Under the pieces are notes generated by a model, which saw only the letters and a list, made by a program, of their open reading frames with translations, made no database searches and had not been told where the DNA came from. From Merdibacter sp965119685 (GTDB taxonomy: Bacteria; Bacillota_I; Bacilli_A; Erysipelotrichales; Erysipelotrichaceae), in contig OZ221971.1 in the NCBI GenBank assembly GCA_965119685.1, positions 558,001-622,000 of the forward strand: a DNA stretch of 64,000 nt, given 5' to 3'. Positions within the stretch are counted from its first letter, which is position 1. Each line of letters begins with the position of its first letter. Positions 25,386-34,846 of the stretch are shown piece by piece. Position numbers and translations under genes: made by a program.

Positions 25386-26576
25386 ATGAAGAAATTTCCA
25401 AAGATGCTCGCTGCCGGCGCAATGGCGCTGACAGTGTTGGCAGGCTGCGGTAGCGAAGGGGCAGGCGGAGAAGCGAAGGAATCAGTAACGCTGCAAGAGG
25501 GCGATACTGTCAAGATCGGTCTGAACTATGAGCAAAGCGGCTCTACGGCGACGTATGGATTAGCCATGGAGAAAGGCAGCCAGTTAGCGATCAAGCAGTA
25601 CAACGAACGCGAGGACAGCAAGTACACGATCGAAGTCGTCTCGCTGGATTGCAAGAGCGATTCCGTAGAGGCACAGTCGATTGCGAGCAGACTGATGAAC
25701 GAGGAAGGCGTTGCGTTCCAGGTCGGTCCGGCAACAACACCGGACTCCACGGCGACATATCCGATTTCCACGGAAGCGCAGGTACCGGTACTCTCTCCGG
25801 CAGTTACCGCCAATGACGGCATGCTGGATGAAAACGGCGAAGCGTATCCGTACGCATGGCGCGTATGCTTTGAGGACAACACGCAGGCCAGTGCGATGGC
25901 GGTATTCGCTTACAACAACTTAGGCAAGCGCAAGGCGGTCGTTTACAGCGACAGCGGCAACGATTATGCAAAGGGTCTGCGTCAGAGCTTCATCGACAAG
26001 TTTGAGGAGCTGGGCGGAGAGATCGTCGCAGATGAGAGCTATATTTCCGGTGATACGGATTTCAACGCCGTCGTCTCCACGCTGGCAGATACCGATTTTG
26101 ACGTGATGTACGTACCGGGCTACTATGGCGAGGTCGGTCTGATCGTCAAGCAGGCGCGTGCGGCAGGACTGCAACAGCCGATCCTGGGACCGGATGGCAT
26201 GGATTCCCCGAAGCTGGCAGAATTGGCCGGTGCCGGCGCACTGAATGACGTATATTTCACCACCGCTTATACGACGGTAGACGCATCCGATGAGCTGAAG
26301 GCATTCATCGAGGCGTACAAGGCAGAGTACAACGAAGAGCCGGATATGTTCTCCGTATTGGCGTATGATGCGACAAACCTCGGCTTACAGGCATTGGAGG
26401 AAGCAGGGGCAACCGGTGACAAGCTGAATGAAGCCATCAAGAACATCCAGTTTACGGGACTGACGGGAAGCTTCGAGTTTGATGAAAAGCACACGCCGAA
26501 GAAAGATGTGCTCATCGTCGAACTGCAAGATGGCGTACAGGTGAATCCGATCAAGATCAACCCGGACGCTGAGTAA
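25386..26576 (+). CDS. livJ: Branched-chain amino acid ABC transporter, substrate-binding lipoprotein
   Basis: A 396-residue periplasmic-binding protein of the LivJ/LivK type. A signal peptide ends in the lipobox LAGC (LTVLAGCGSEG), and the mature domain begins VKIGLNYEQSGSTATYGLAMEKG, then VGPATTPDSTATYPI and DYAKGLRQSFIDKFEELGGE, as in the leucine-binding fold. AAAGGGAG precedes the ATG. It captures the ligand for the LivHMGF membrane complex encoded next. Whether it binds Leu/Ile/Val or another ligand cannot be read from sequence. Confidence 0.93.
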   Translation: MKKFPKMLAAGAMALTVLAGCGSEGAGGEAKESVTLQEGDTVKIGLNYEQSGSTATYGLAMEKGSQLAIKQYNEREDSKYTIEVVSLDCKSDSVEAQSIASRLMNEEGVAFQVGPATTPDSTATYPISTEAQVPVLSPAVTANDGMLDENGEAYPYAWRVCFEDNTQASAMAVFAYNNLGKRKAVVYSDSGNDYAKGLRQSFIDKFEELGGEIVADESYISGDTDFNAVVSTLADTDFDVMYVPGYYGEVGLIVKQARAAGLQQPILGPDGMDSPKLAELAGAGALNDVYFTTAYTTVDASDELKAFIEAYKAEYNEEPDMFSVLAYDATNLGLQALEEAGATGDKLNEAIKNIQFTGLTGSFEFDEKHTPKKDVLIVELQDGVQVNPIKINPDAE

Positions 26577-26663
26577 TCTTTTGTGAATCATCATGCGGAG
26601 AAGGGGTTCCTTTCTCCGCTTTTGCGTTTTAGCACGCGGAGGATAAAGAAAGGGGAGAGAACA

Positions 26664-27545
26664 GTGACACAGTTTTTACAGCAGCTGGTCAACGGGCTTT
26701 CGTTGGGCAGTATCTATGCGCTGATCGCCTTGGGCTATACGATGGTGTACGGCATTATCAAGCTGATCAACTTCGCGCACGGCGACATCTATATGCTGGG
26801 GGCGTTTGTCGCTTTCTATGCAACAAGGTATTTTCAGCTGAATTTCTTTCTGGCGCTGATCGTGGCGATGGTGTTTTGCGGAGTGTTAGGCGTTGTGATC
26901 GAGCGCATCGCGTACAAGCCTTTGCGCCATGCGACCCGCATTACCGCCTTGATTACCGCGATGGGCGTCAGCTACATCTTGGAATACGGAACGCAGTTTT
27001 TAGCGGGCAGCGAGGTCAAAACGTTCCCGGAGGGACTGCTTGGCAATCTGGCGATCGAGCTGGGCGGGGTGCGCATCACCTCGCAGCAGATCATGATTTT
27101 TGCGGTGACGATCGTGCTCATGCTGGCGCTGACGTATATCGTCAACCGTACGCGGATGGGACGGGCGATGCGTGCGGTGAGCGTCGATGAGGAAGCGGCG
27201 CAGCTGATGGGCATCAGCGTTGACCGCACGATTTCCTTTACGTTTCTCTTGGGCAGCGTATTGGCGGCGGCAGCCGGTGTGATGGTCGGCGTCTATTATA
27301 ACTCCATCAATCCGCTGATGGGTATGACGCCGGGACTCAAGGCGTTTATCGCGGCGGTCTTCGGCGGTATCGGCATCATTCCGGGCGCCATGATCGGCGG
27401 TCTGTCGATCGGTATTGCGGAGACGCTGGTCATCGCCTATGGTTCTTCCTTATATAAGGATGCGATCGTCTATGTCATCCTGATTCTGATTTTGATCATC
27501 AAGCCGGCCGGACTGCTGGGCAAACATGTGAAAGAGAAGGTGTAG
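26664..27545 (+). CDS. livH: Branched-chain amino acid ABC transporter permease LivH
   Basis: A 293-residue inner-membrane permease. The family motif ALIALGYTMVYGIIKLINFAHGDIYMLGAF is near the start (split here as two parts of one loop), and the coupling loop AVSVDEEAAQLMGISVDRTISF is present. A GTG at 26664 after AAAGGGGAGAG is the likely start; an upstream in-frame extension is unlike the family. livM follows 3 bp later. Confidence 0.94.
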   Translation: MTQFLQQLVNGLSLGSIYALIALGYTMVYGIIKLINFAHGDIYMLGAFVAFYATRYFQLNFFLALIVAMVFCGVLGVVIERIAYKPLRHATRITALITAMGVSYILEYGTQFLAGSEVKTFPEGLLGNLAIELGGVRITSQQIMIFAVTIVLMLALTYIVNRTRMGRAMRAVSVDEEAAQLMGISVDRTISFTFLLGSVLAAAAGVMVGVYYNSINPLMGMTPGLKAFIAAVFGGIGIIPGAMIGGLSIGIAETLVIAYGSSLYKDAIVYVILILILIIKPAGLLGKHVKEKV

Positions 27546-27548
27546 AGG

Positions 27549-28511
27549 ATGCTGAAGAAATATTTTTCGAGGGAAAACATCTGCTGGATCGCACTGACGG
27601 CCGCGGCGTTTACGCTGATCACCTTCCTGATGAACGTCGGTATCATCGGCAGCTATTATCAGATTACCCTGTATAACATCTGTATTAACGTCATTCTCGC
27701 AGTATCGCTGAATCTGATCATCGGCGTATGCGGACAGTTCTCGCTGGGGCATGCGGGCTTTATGTGCATCGGCGCATACAGCGCGGCGATCCTTGTGCGC
27801 ATGATGAGCAATATGGCGGGCTTTGCGTTGGGTATCGCCGTGGGTATCGTCATCTCGGTGATTGCCGCGCTCATCGTCAGCATTCCGACGCTGCGTTTGC
27901 GCGGCGACTATCTGGCGATCGCCACCTTGGGCTTTGCGGAGATCATCCGCATCATCGTGCTCAATATGAAGATCACCAACGGCGCTGCCGGATTATCGGG
28001 AATCGCCAAGCTGACGACATGGCCGCTGCTGTTTCTTTTGATGGTGGCGAGCATCGTCATCGTCACCAACTTCACCCGCAGCCGGCAGGGACGCGCCTGC
28101 ATCAGCATCCGTGAGGATGAGATCGCTTCGGAGGCGATGGGCATCAACACGACTCGTTACAAGACGACCGCCTTTGTGATCGGCGCAATTTTGGCAAGTG
28201 TGGCGGGAGCGTTATACGCCTGCAACTTCTATGTCATCAAACCGGATCTGTTCACCTTTAACAAGTCGATCGACATTTTGGTCATCGTCGTCTTCGGCGG
28301 TATGGGATCGATGACGGGCAGCGTGATCGCGGCGGTGTTCATCGGCGTGCTCAATATGCTGTTACAGAGCTTTTCCAGCATCCGCATGGTGATTTACGGC
28401 GTGGTGCTGGTCGCTATTATGATCTTTCGTCCGGGCGGTCTGCTGGGAACGAAGGAATTTACCTTTTCCGCGCTTTGGAAGCGGAAACGAAAGGAGAAGG
28501 GAAAACGATGA
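27549..28511 (+). CDS. livM: Branched-chain amino acid ABC transporter permease LivM
   Basis: A 320-residue permease paired with LivH. It has GQFSLGHAGFMCIGAY, the region LRGDYLAIATLGFAEI, and the coupling loop REDEIASEAMGINTTRYK, all typical of LivM. It ends in a basic tail (WKRKRKEKGKR), and the TGA overlaps the ATG of livG, so the two are translationally coupled. Confidence 0.94.
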   Translation: MLKKYFSRENICWIALTAAAFTLITFLMNVGIIGSYYQITLYNICINVILAVSLNLIIGVCGQFSLGHAGFMCIGAYSAAILVRMMSNMAGFALGIAVGIVISVIAALIVSIPTLRLRGDYLAIATLGFAEIIRIIVLNMKITNGAAGLSGIAKLTTWPLLFLLMVASIVIVTNFTRSRQGRACISIREDEIASEAMGINTTRYKTTAFVIGAILASVAGALYACNFYVIKPDLFTFNKSIDILVIVVFGGMGSMTGSVIAAVFIGVLNMLLQSFSSIRMVIYGVVLVAIMIFRPGGLLGTKEFTFSALWKRKRKEKGKR

Positions 28512-29284
28512 CATTGTTAAGTGTAAAGGGACTGACGAAGAATTTCGGCGGACTTTGCGCCGTTTCCAATGTCAGTATGGAGATTCAAGAGGGTGAGCTG
28601 ATCGGTCTCATCGGCCCTAACGGCGCGGGCAAGACGACGTTCTTCAACCTGCTGACGGGCGTCTATGAGCCAAGCGAGGGCAGCATTGAGCTCAACATCA
28701 ACGGCAAGATGACCGCCATCGGCGGCTTGAAGCCGTATAAGGTGACTCAGTTAGGGTTAGCGCGCACCTTTCAAAACATCCGCCTGTTTAAATCGATGAG
28801 CGCGATCGAAAACGTCAAGATCGCCATGCACAAGGATATTCACTACGGCGCTTTGGCAGGGATTCTGCGCTTGCCTTCCTATTATAAAGAGGAAGAGCGG
28901 GTAGAGCGGGAAGCGGAAAAACTGCTGAAGATCGTCGGACTGCATGAGAAGCGCGATGAGCGGGCGGAGAATCTGCCCTATGGCGAGCAGCGCCGTTTAG
29001 AGATCGCCAGAGCCTTGGCGGCAAAACCGCGGATTTTGTTTCTCGATGAGCCGGCCGCCGGCATGAACCCGCAGGAGACGGCGAGCTTAACACAGCTGAT
29101 TCATCAGATCCGCAATGATTTTCGCATCACCATCGTTCTCATCGAGCACGATATGTCGCTGGTGATGAAGATCTGCGAGCGCATCTATGTGCTGGACTAT
29201 GGTAAATGTATCGCCAACGGCACGCCGCAGGAGATCAAGAATAACGAGTTTGTCATCAAGGCATATCTCGGGGAGGAAATCTGA
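28508..29284 (+). CDS. livG: Branched-chain amino acid ABC transporter ATPase LivG
   Basis: A 258-residue ATPase with Walker A GPNGAGKTT, Q-loop ARTFQNIRLF, signature YGEQRRLEIARAL, Walker B ILFLDEPAAGMN and the switch His in LIEHDM. The ATG at 28508 overlaps the livM stop. It pairs with LivF to drive import. Confidence 0.95.
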   Translation: MTLLSVKGLTKNFGGLCAVSNVSMEIQEGELIGLIGPNGAGKTTFFNLLTGVYEPSEGSIELNINGKMTAIGGLKPYKVTQLGLARTFQNIRLFKSMSAIENVKIAMHKDIHYGALAGILRLPSYYKEEERVEREAEKLLKIVGLHEKRDERAENLPYGEQRRLEIARALAAKPRILFLDEPAAGMNPQETASLTQLIHQIRNDFRITIVLIEHDMSLVMKICERIYVLDYGKCIANGTPQEIKNNEFVIKAYLGEEI

Positions 29285-29285
29285 T

Positions 29286-29996
29286 ATGGCAATGCTGGAG
29301 ATCAAAGACCTGCACGTCCACTACGGCGTCATCCATGCGCTCAAGGGCGTCAGCATGCAGGTGAATCAGGGAGAGATCGTCGCGTTGATCGGAGCCAACG
29401 GCGCGGGCAAGACGACGCTTTTACACGCGATCAGCGCCATCCAGAAGAAAAGCGGAGGCGACATCCTGTTTGAAGAGGAGTCGCTCAATAAGGCGAATGC
29501 CAAGACCATCGTGGAAAAAGGCATCACGCAGGTGCCGGAGGGACGGCGTATCTTCTCCGGGCTCAGCGTGTATGAAAACCTCTTAATGGGCGCTTTTTTG
29601 CGCAAGGACAAAGAGGGGATCAAAAAGGATTTGGAAAGCGTCTATGAGCGCTTCCCGATCTTAGGCAAGCGCAGCGCACAGGATGCCAGCACGCTGTCGG
29701 GAGGCGAGCAGCAGATGTTAGCCATGGGCAGAGCGCTGATGGCGAAGCCGAAGATCTTGCTGCTGGATGAACCCAGCATGGGCTTGGCGCCGATTCTCGT
29801 CAAGGAGATCTTCCGCATCATCACGGAGATCAACAAGCAGGGAACGACAATCCTGTTAGTCGAGCAAAACGCCCGCATGGCGCTGTCGATCTGTGACCGC
29901 GCCTATGTCATGGAAACCGGCAACATCGTGCTGGAGGGTAACGGCGAAGAGCTGTCGCAAAGCGAGCAGATACAGAAGGCATATCTGGGAGGATAA
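29286..29996 (+). CDS. livF: Branched-chain amino acid ABC transporter ATPase LivF
   Basis: A 236-residue ATPase with Walker A GANGAGKTT, VPEGRRIFSGLSVYENL, signature LSGGEQQMLAMGRAL, Walker B ILLLDEPSMGLAP and switch His-region LLVEQNARMAL, in which Gln replaces His as is normal for LivF. It starts 1 nt after the livG stop. Last transporter gene of the operon. Confidence 0.95.
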   Translation: MAMLEIKDLHVHYGVIHALKGVSMQVNQGEIVALIGANGAGKTTLLHAISAIQKKSGGDILFEEESLNKANAKTIVEKGITQVPEGRRIFSGLSVYENLLMGAFLRKDKEGIKKDLESVYERFPILGKRSAQDASTLSGGEQQMLAMGRALMAKPKILLLDEPSMGLAPILVKEIFRIITEINKQGTTILLVEQNARMALSICDRAYVMETGNIVLEGNGEELSQSEQIQKAYLGG

Positions 29997-29998
29997 TT

Positions 29999-30646
29999 AT
30001 GTTTGTAAAAGAGAATATGACAAAGCATCCGGTGTGCATTACGCCGGAGAGCACGATTACGCAGGTCGTGGATCTGATGAGTGAAAAGGGGCTGCACCGT
30101 CTGCCGGTGGTGAGCGGCAAGCGCATCGTCGGTCTGGTGACGGAGGGCGTCATCTCCTCCAGCGGCGCCAGCAAGGCGACCAGCCTGAGCATCTATGAGC
30201 TCAACTATCTGCTGTCCAAAACGACGGTGGACACGGTCATGATCAAAAATGTCATCACCATCAGTGAGAACGCGCTGATGGAGGATGCCGCCATGATGAT
30301 GCTGAAAAACGACATCGGCTGTCTGCCGGTGGTGGATGATAACGGCGAGATCAGCGGAATTTTGACGCAAAATGACGTGTTTAACGCCTTTTTGGAGATT
30401 CTGGGCTATCGTGAGGAAGGCAGCCGCATCACCATCAGCGTCAAGGATGAGCTGGGAGCGATCGGTGAGATCTCCAAGGTGTTTGTGCGCAACGGCTGCA
30501 ACATCACGCATATCGGCGTCTATAAGAACGAAAACGGTCTGGCCGACATCATCTTCCGCATCGATTCCTTTGATACCGATGCGTTAGAGGCGGATTTGAC
30601 CGAGAACGGTTATCAGGTGACAAGCATCCTGCACCATAAAAAGTAA
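29999..30646 (+). CDS. CBS-pair plus ACT-domain protein in the liv operon
   Basis: A 215-residue soluble protein. Two CBS motifs lie in the first 140 residues (MTKHPVCITPESTITQVVDL and VMIKNVITISENALMEDAAM), and a C-terminal ACT domain follows (ISVKDELGAIGEISKVFVRN). CBS pairs bind adenine nucleotides and ACT domains bind amino acids, an AcuB-like layout. It starts 2 nt after livF behind GGGAGG and ends the operon. A role as an energy and amino-acid sensor for the transporter or its metabolism is inferred from context only. Confidence 0.85.
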   Translation: MFVKENMTKHPVCITPESTITQVVDLMSEKGLHRLPVVSGKRIVGLVTEGVISSSGASKATSLSIYELNYLLSKTTVDTVMIKNVITISENALMEDAAMMMLKNDIGCLPVVDDNGEISGILTQNDVFNAFLEILGYREEGSRITISVKDELGAIGEISKVFVRNGCNITHIGVYKNENGLADIIFRIDSFDTDALEADLTENGYQVTSILHHKK

Positions 30647-30672
30647 CGGAATTCCTGAAAATGAGAGAAATG

Positions 30673-30704
30673 AAGGCGACTGACTCGATTTGTCGCCTTT
30701 TTTC
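30673..30704 (+). terminator. Rho-independent terminator of the liv operon
   Basis: AAGGCGAC pairs perfectly with GTCGCCTT around an 11-nt loop, followed by a T-run. Confidence 0.85.
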
Positions 30705-30829
30705 ATCGAAAGACAGACAGGTGTACGCGAATAATGAACAATATGTTAAAATATGTAAATGTTTCAAAGACAAAATGACGAAATGTAAAAAACTGTGGGA
30801 TTTTCATGTAAATACTTTGCAACGAAATA

Positions 30830-30866
30830 TTGAAAATTTTCAAGAAATAGTGTATCCTTTACACTA
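30830..30866 (+). promoter_or_regulatory. opp promoter with two overlapping palindromes
   Basis: TTGAAA (30830-30835) and TATCCT (30853-30858) are spaced by 17 bp. The -35 lies in the perfect 14-bp palindrome TTGAAAATTTTCAA (30830-30843), and the -10 region lies in the dyad TAGTGTA-N5-TACACTA (30848-30866). A second possible -10 TATACT is at 30865-30870. The palindromes look like operators; a CodY-type nutrient repressor is possible but the match to its consensus is imperfect. Confidence 0.65.
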
Positions 30867-30891
30867 TACTAAGAAAAGGAACTGGTGATGT

Positions 30892-31809
30892 ATGTTTAAG
30901 TATTTGGTAAAACGTGTTTTGATCGGCTTCATCACTTTGTTTGTATTGGGCAGCGCCACCTTCTTTCTGATGAAGGCGGTTCCCGGTTCGCCGGTGAGCG
31001 GCGAGCGCTACCGTACGGCAGAGGCACAGCGATTGGCACGCATCCGCTATGGCTTGGATGATCCGATCTTCGATCAATATACCGCATATCTGGGCAGGCT
31101 GGCACACGGCGACCTCGGTGAGAGCTATATCAAAGAGGGCGTATATGTCGACCGTACGATTGCGACGACCTTCCCGGTAACGGCGCGTTTGGGCGGTATC
31201 ACTTTCTGCTTCGCCCTGATCGTCGGCATTACGCTGGGAACGACAGCCGCGCTTTCCAACAAGAAGTGGATCAACAACGTGTGTATGTTTGTCGCCACCA
31301 TCGGCGTCAGCGTACCTTCTTTCCTATTGGGTATGTTTTTGATCATTCTCTTCGGCGTACAGCTGCGCATCCTGCCGTTTGTCGGCTTGCGCACCCCGGC
31401 GAACTATGTGCTGCCGGTGATTGCACTGTCGTTGTATCCGATCTCGATGATCGCCCGCCTGACCCGCAGCTCGATGCTGGAGGTCATGAAACAGGATTAC
31501 ATTATATTGGCGCGTTCCAAGGGAACGCCGTATAAAAAGGTCGTCATCAAGCACGCGCTGAAAAATGCGATGCTTCCGGTCGTCACCTATGCCGGCCCGG
31601 CCTTTGCGTTCATGCTGACGGGAAGCTTCATCGTCGAGACGCTGTTCTCCATCCCGGGTACCGGACGCGAGTTCGTATCGAACATCAGTAACCGTGACTA
31701 TCAGATGATTATGGGTCTGACGCTGTTTTTAGGCGCATTGATCATCACCTTTAACATTTTGACCGACGTGATCAGCGCAATCGTCGATCCGCGTATTAAG
31801 CTGAAGTAA
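30892..31809 (+). CDS. oppB: Oligopeptide ABC transporter permease OppB
   Basis: A 305-residue inner-membrane permease of the dipeptide/oligopeptide class. It begins MFKYLVKRVLIGFITLFVLGS and includes the EAA loop MKQDYIILARSKGTPYKKV; the C-terminus ISAIVDPRIKLK is typical of OppB. It is the first gene of the oppBCDFA operon. Confidence 0.94.
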   Translation: MFKYLVKRVLIGFITLFVLGSATFFLMKAVPGSPVSGERYRTAEAQRLARIRYGLDDPIFDQYTAYLGRLAHGDLGESYIKEGVYVDRTIATTFPVTARLGGITFCFALIVGITLGTTAALSNKKWINNVCMFVATIGVSVPSFLLGMFLIILFGVQLRILPFVGLRTPANYVLPVIALSLYPISMIARLTRSSMLEVMKQDYIILARSKGTPYKKVVIKHALKNAMLPVVTYAGPAFAFMLTGSFIVETLFSIPGTGREFVSNISNRDYQMIMGLTLFLGALIITFNILTDVISAIVDPRIKLK

Positions 31810-31820
31810 GGAGGAAGCCT

Positions 31821-32798
31821 ATGTTTAAGAAGAAAACAGCAGCAGCTGCGCCGACTCCCGAAGTGAGCGCTGCCGCGCAGGCGGCGTTTGAGCCGACGCC
31901 GGATATGTTTGAAAAGCTGGATGACGCCAGCAAAAACGCCGAGAAGATTTCCTACGAGAGCAAGACGTATTTCAAGGACGCATGGGGACGCTTTAAGAAG
32001 AACAAGATGGCGATGACCGGATTGATCTTCCTTTGCATCATGATCGTCCTGTGTATCTTTGTGCCGATCTTTTCTCCCTATACGTATGACGGACAGGATC
32101 TCAGCTCCATCAACGCCATGAGCTCCCTGTCTCATCCGATGGGGACTGACTATCTGGGACGCGACCTGCTGGTGCGTGTCATGATGGGGGGGCGCATTTC
32201 GCTTTCCGTCGGCTTTGCGGCGGCGGCCATTTCGATGTGCGTGGGCGTCACCTACGGCGGTATCGCCGGCTATTTCGGCGGCAAGGTCGATATGGTGATG
32301 ATGCGCATCGTCGATGCGATGTACTCCATTCCGGATATGCTTTACATCATCCTGATCACCGTCGTACTGGAGCCAAGCATGGGTTCCATCCTGTTAGGTA
32401 TCTGCATTTCCAGCTGGATGGGCATGGCGCGTCAGGTGCGCGCACAGGTCATGACGCTCAAGGAGCAGGAGTTCTCCTTAGCGGCATTTGTCCTTGGCGC
32501 CAGCAAGAAGCGCATCCTGTTTAAGCATTTGATCATCAACAGCATGGGGCCGATCATCGTCTCTGTTACGCTGTTGGTACCAAGCGCGATCTTCAACGAG
32601 GCATTCCTCGGTTTCTTGGGCATCGGCGTCCCGGCGCCTAACGCCAGCTGGGGAACGCTTGCCAACGATGCAAAGCGCTTTATGACGACACAGCCGATGC
32701 AGGTCATCTGGCCGACACTCGCCATCTGTCTGACGATGTTAGCTTTGAACTTTATCGGCGACGGCTTGGGCGACGCCCTTGACCCGAAGAAGAAGTAG
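31821..32798 (+). CDS. oppC: Oligopeptide ABC transporter permease OppC
   Basis: A 325-residue permease. A long hydrophilic N-terminus with Ala/Pro-rich segment (about 1-60) precedes FKKNKMAMTGLIFLCIM, then HPMGTDYLGRDLLVRVMMGGRISL, the standard OppC motif, and the EAA loop LKEQEFSLAAFVLGASKKRI. It ends GDALDPKKK. GGAGG precedes the ATG, 11 bp after oppB. Confidence 0.94.
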   Translation: MFKKKTAAAAPTPEVSAAAQAAFEPTPDMFEKLDDASKNAEKISYESKTYFKDAWGRFKKNKMAMTGLIFLCIMIVLCIFVPIFSPYTYDGQDLSSINAMSSLSHPMGTDYLGRDLLVRVMMGGRISLSVGFAAAAISMCVGVTYGGIAGYFGGKVDMVMMRIVDAMYSIPDMLYIILITVVLEPSMGSILLGICISSWMGMARQVRAQVMTLKEQEFSLAAFVLGASKKRILFKHLIINSMGPIIVSVTLLVPSAIFNEAFLGFLGIGVPAPNASWGTLANDAKRFMTTQPMQVIWPTLAICLTMLALNFIGDGLGDALDPKKK

Positions 32799-32813
32799 GA
32801 GGGAGTTATCGCA

Positions 32814-33824
32814 ATGGCAATGTTGGATATTAAACACCTGACTACGGAGTTCACGACCGATAACGGCGTCGTTCGGGCAGTGCGCGACGTCAGCCTGCAC
32901 GTAGAAAAGGGTGAAGTGCTGGGCATCGTCGGAGAATCCGGCTCAGGCAAGAGCCAGACGATGTTCTCCGTCATGGGTCTGTTGGCACAAAACGGAAGAA
33001 TCAGCGAGGGTTCCATTCAGATTGACGGCGAGGAGATCTCCCCGGCGATCATCAAGGATAAAAAAGAATACGAAGCGAAGATGGACCGCATCCGCGGCAA
33101 CGATATGGCGATGATCTTCCAGGATCCGATGACCTTCCTCAATCCGGTACTGCGCATCCAGACGCAGCTGATTGAGCCGATCATCAACCACAACCCGGGC
33201 ATCTCCAAGCAGGAGGCGATCAACCGTGCGATCGAGCTGATGCGCAAGGTTGGCATCCCTTCTCCGGAAACCCGTATCCGCCAGTATCCGTTTCAGTTCT
33301 CCGGCGGTATGCGTCAGCGTATCATCATCGCGATCGCGTTAGCCTGCGATCCGAAGATCATCATCGCCGACGAACCAACGACCGCGCTGGACGTAACGAT
33401 TCAGGCGCAGGTGCTGGAGCTCATCAGCAATCTGAAAGAGGAGATCGATTCCGGCATCATCATGATTACGCATGACTTGGGCGTCGTGGCGAGCATCTGC
33501 GATCGCATCGCGATCATGTACGGCGGCAAGATCGTAGAAGAGGGAACGACCGATGAAATCTTCTACAATCCTAAGCATCCATATACCAAGGGCTTGTTAA
33601 GCTGTATTTCCAATCCGGATGAAATCGAACGCAAAGAGCTGCATCCGATCCCGGGCTCTCCGCCGGATCTGCTCAACATCGAGGACAACTGTCCGTTTGC
33701 GGATCGCTGCGAGCAGGCGATGAAGGTGTGCAAGCTGGCGATGCCGCAGGCAGAGCAGTTCAGCGAGACACATTTTTGCAGCTGCTGGCTGAACCATCCG
33801 TATGCGTCGGGGAAAGGAGCGTAA
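32814..33824 (+). CDS. oppD: Oligopeptide ABC transporter ATPase OppD
   Basis: A 336-residue ATPase with Walker A GESGSGKSQ, FQDPMTFLNP, signature FSGGMRQRI, Walker B IIIADEPTTALD, switch His in MITHDLG, and the C-terminal oligopeptide domain with HPIPGSPPDL and a cysteine cluster (CPFADRC, CKLAMP) that may bind an iron-sulfur cluster. Operon position is second ATPase-coupled gene after oppC. Confidence 0.95.
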   Translation: MAMLDIKHLTTEFTTDNGVVRAVRDVSLHVEKGEVLGIVGESGSGKSQTMFSVMGLLAQNGRISEGSIQIDGEEISPAIIKDKKEYEAKMDRIRGNDMAMIFQDPMTFLNPVLRIQTQLIEPIINHNPGISKQEAINRAIELMRKVGIPSPETRIRQYPFQFSGGMRQRIIIAIALACDPKIIIADEPTTALDVTIQAQVLELISNLKEEIDSGIIMITHDLGVVASICDRIAIMYGGKIVEEGTTDEIFYNPKHPYTKGLLSCISNPDEIERKELHPIPGSPPDLLNIEDNCPFADRCEQAMKVCKLAMPQAEQFSETHFCSCWLNHPYASGKGA

Positions 33825-33827
33825 ACC

Positions 33828-34820
33828 ATGAGTGAAGAAAACAAGAAGGAAGCCATTCTTCGCGTAGAGGACCTCAAGGTTCACTTCAACGCCGGCGGCG
33901 GACTGTTTAAGAAAAAGAAGATCGTCAAGGCGGTCGACGGCGTCAGCTTTGAGATCAAGGAGGGGGAAACCTTCGGCTTGGTCGGCGAGAGCGGCTGCGG
34001 CAAGAGTACAACCGGGCGCGCCATCGTAAAAATCTATAATCCGACAGAGGGAAAGATTTATTATAAAGGCAAGGACATCACCTCGATCAAGGGCGATGCC
34101 CTCAGAGAGTTTCGCCGCAATGTCCAGATGATCTTCCAGGACCCTTACGCCAGCCTCAACCCGCGTATGACGGTCGGCGAGATCATCCGCGAACCGATGG
34201 ATATTCACAACATTTACGAAACGAAGAAAGAACGCGAGGACCGCGTGCGGGAGCTGTTGGAGATCGTCGGCCTCAAGCCGGATCACATCCGCCGCTATCC
34301 GCATGAGTTTTCCGGCGGTCAGCGTCAGCGTATCGGTATTGCCCGCACCCTGGCGCTCAATCCGAAGTTTATCGTCTGCGATGAGCCGATTTCCGCATTG
34401 GATGTCTCCATTCAGGCGCAGGTCATCAACCTGTTAGAGCACATCCAAGCCGAAATGGGAATCTCATATCTGTTCATTGCGCATGATCTGAGCATGGTCA
34501 AGCATATCTCTGACCGTATCGGCGTCATGTATTTAGGTCACTTGGTAGAGGTGGGGGACAGCGATGATGTATATCACCGCCCGCTTCATCCATATACACA
34601 GGCACTGCTTTCGGCTGTTCCGATTCCGGATCCGAAAACGGCCCGTGAAAAACAGAGGATCGTATTGGAGGGGGAATTGCCAAGCCCGATCGATCCGCCC
34701 AGCGGCTGCGTATTCCGCACGCGCTGCCCGAACGCCACTGAAAGATGTGCGCAGGCGAAGCCGCCGACCGTGCGGGTCGGAGAACGTCTCGTATCATGTT
34801 TCATGTACGATGAAAACTAG
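33828..34820 (+). CDS. oppF: Oligopeptide ABC transporter ATPase OppF
   Basis: A 330-residue ATPase paired with OppD. It has Walker A GESGCGKST, FQDPYASLNPRMTVG, signature FSGGQRQRIGIARTL, FIVCDEPISALDVS and the C-terminal oligopeptide domain with GCVFRTRCPNATERC. It follows oppD by 3 nt. Confidence 0.95.
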   Translation: MSEENKKEAILRVEDLKVHFNAGGGLFKKKKIVKAVDGVSFEIKEGETFGLVGESGCGKSTTGRAIVKIYNPTEGKIYYKGKDITSIKGDALREFRRNVQMIFQDPYASLNPRMTVGEIIREPMDIHNIYETKKEREDRVRELLEIVGLKPDHIRRYPHEFSGGQRQRIGIARTLALNPKFIVCDEPISALDVSIQAQVINLLEHIQAEMGISYLFIAHDLSMVKHISDRIGVMYLGHLVEVGDSDDVYHRPLHPYTQALLSAVPIPDPKTAREKQRIVLEGELPSPIDPPSGCVFRTRCPNATERCAQAKPPTVRVGERLVSCFMYDEN

Positions 34821-34846
34821 GAGAATCTAGGAAAGGAGAAGAGGTT

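Noticed and set aside
33597..34304. A 235-codon open frame on the minus strand opposite oppD/oppF
   Set aside because: Mirror of two strongly conserved ATPase genes; no start signal.
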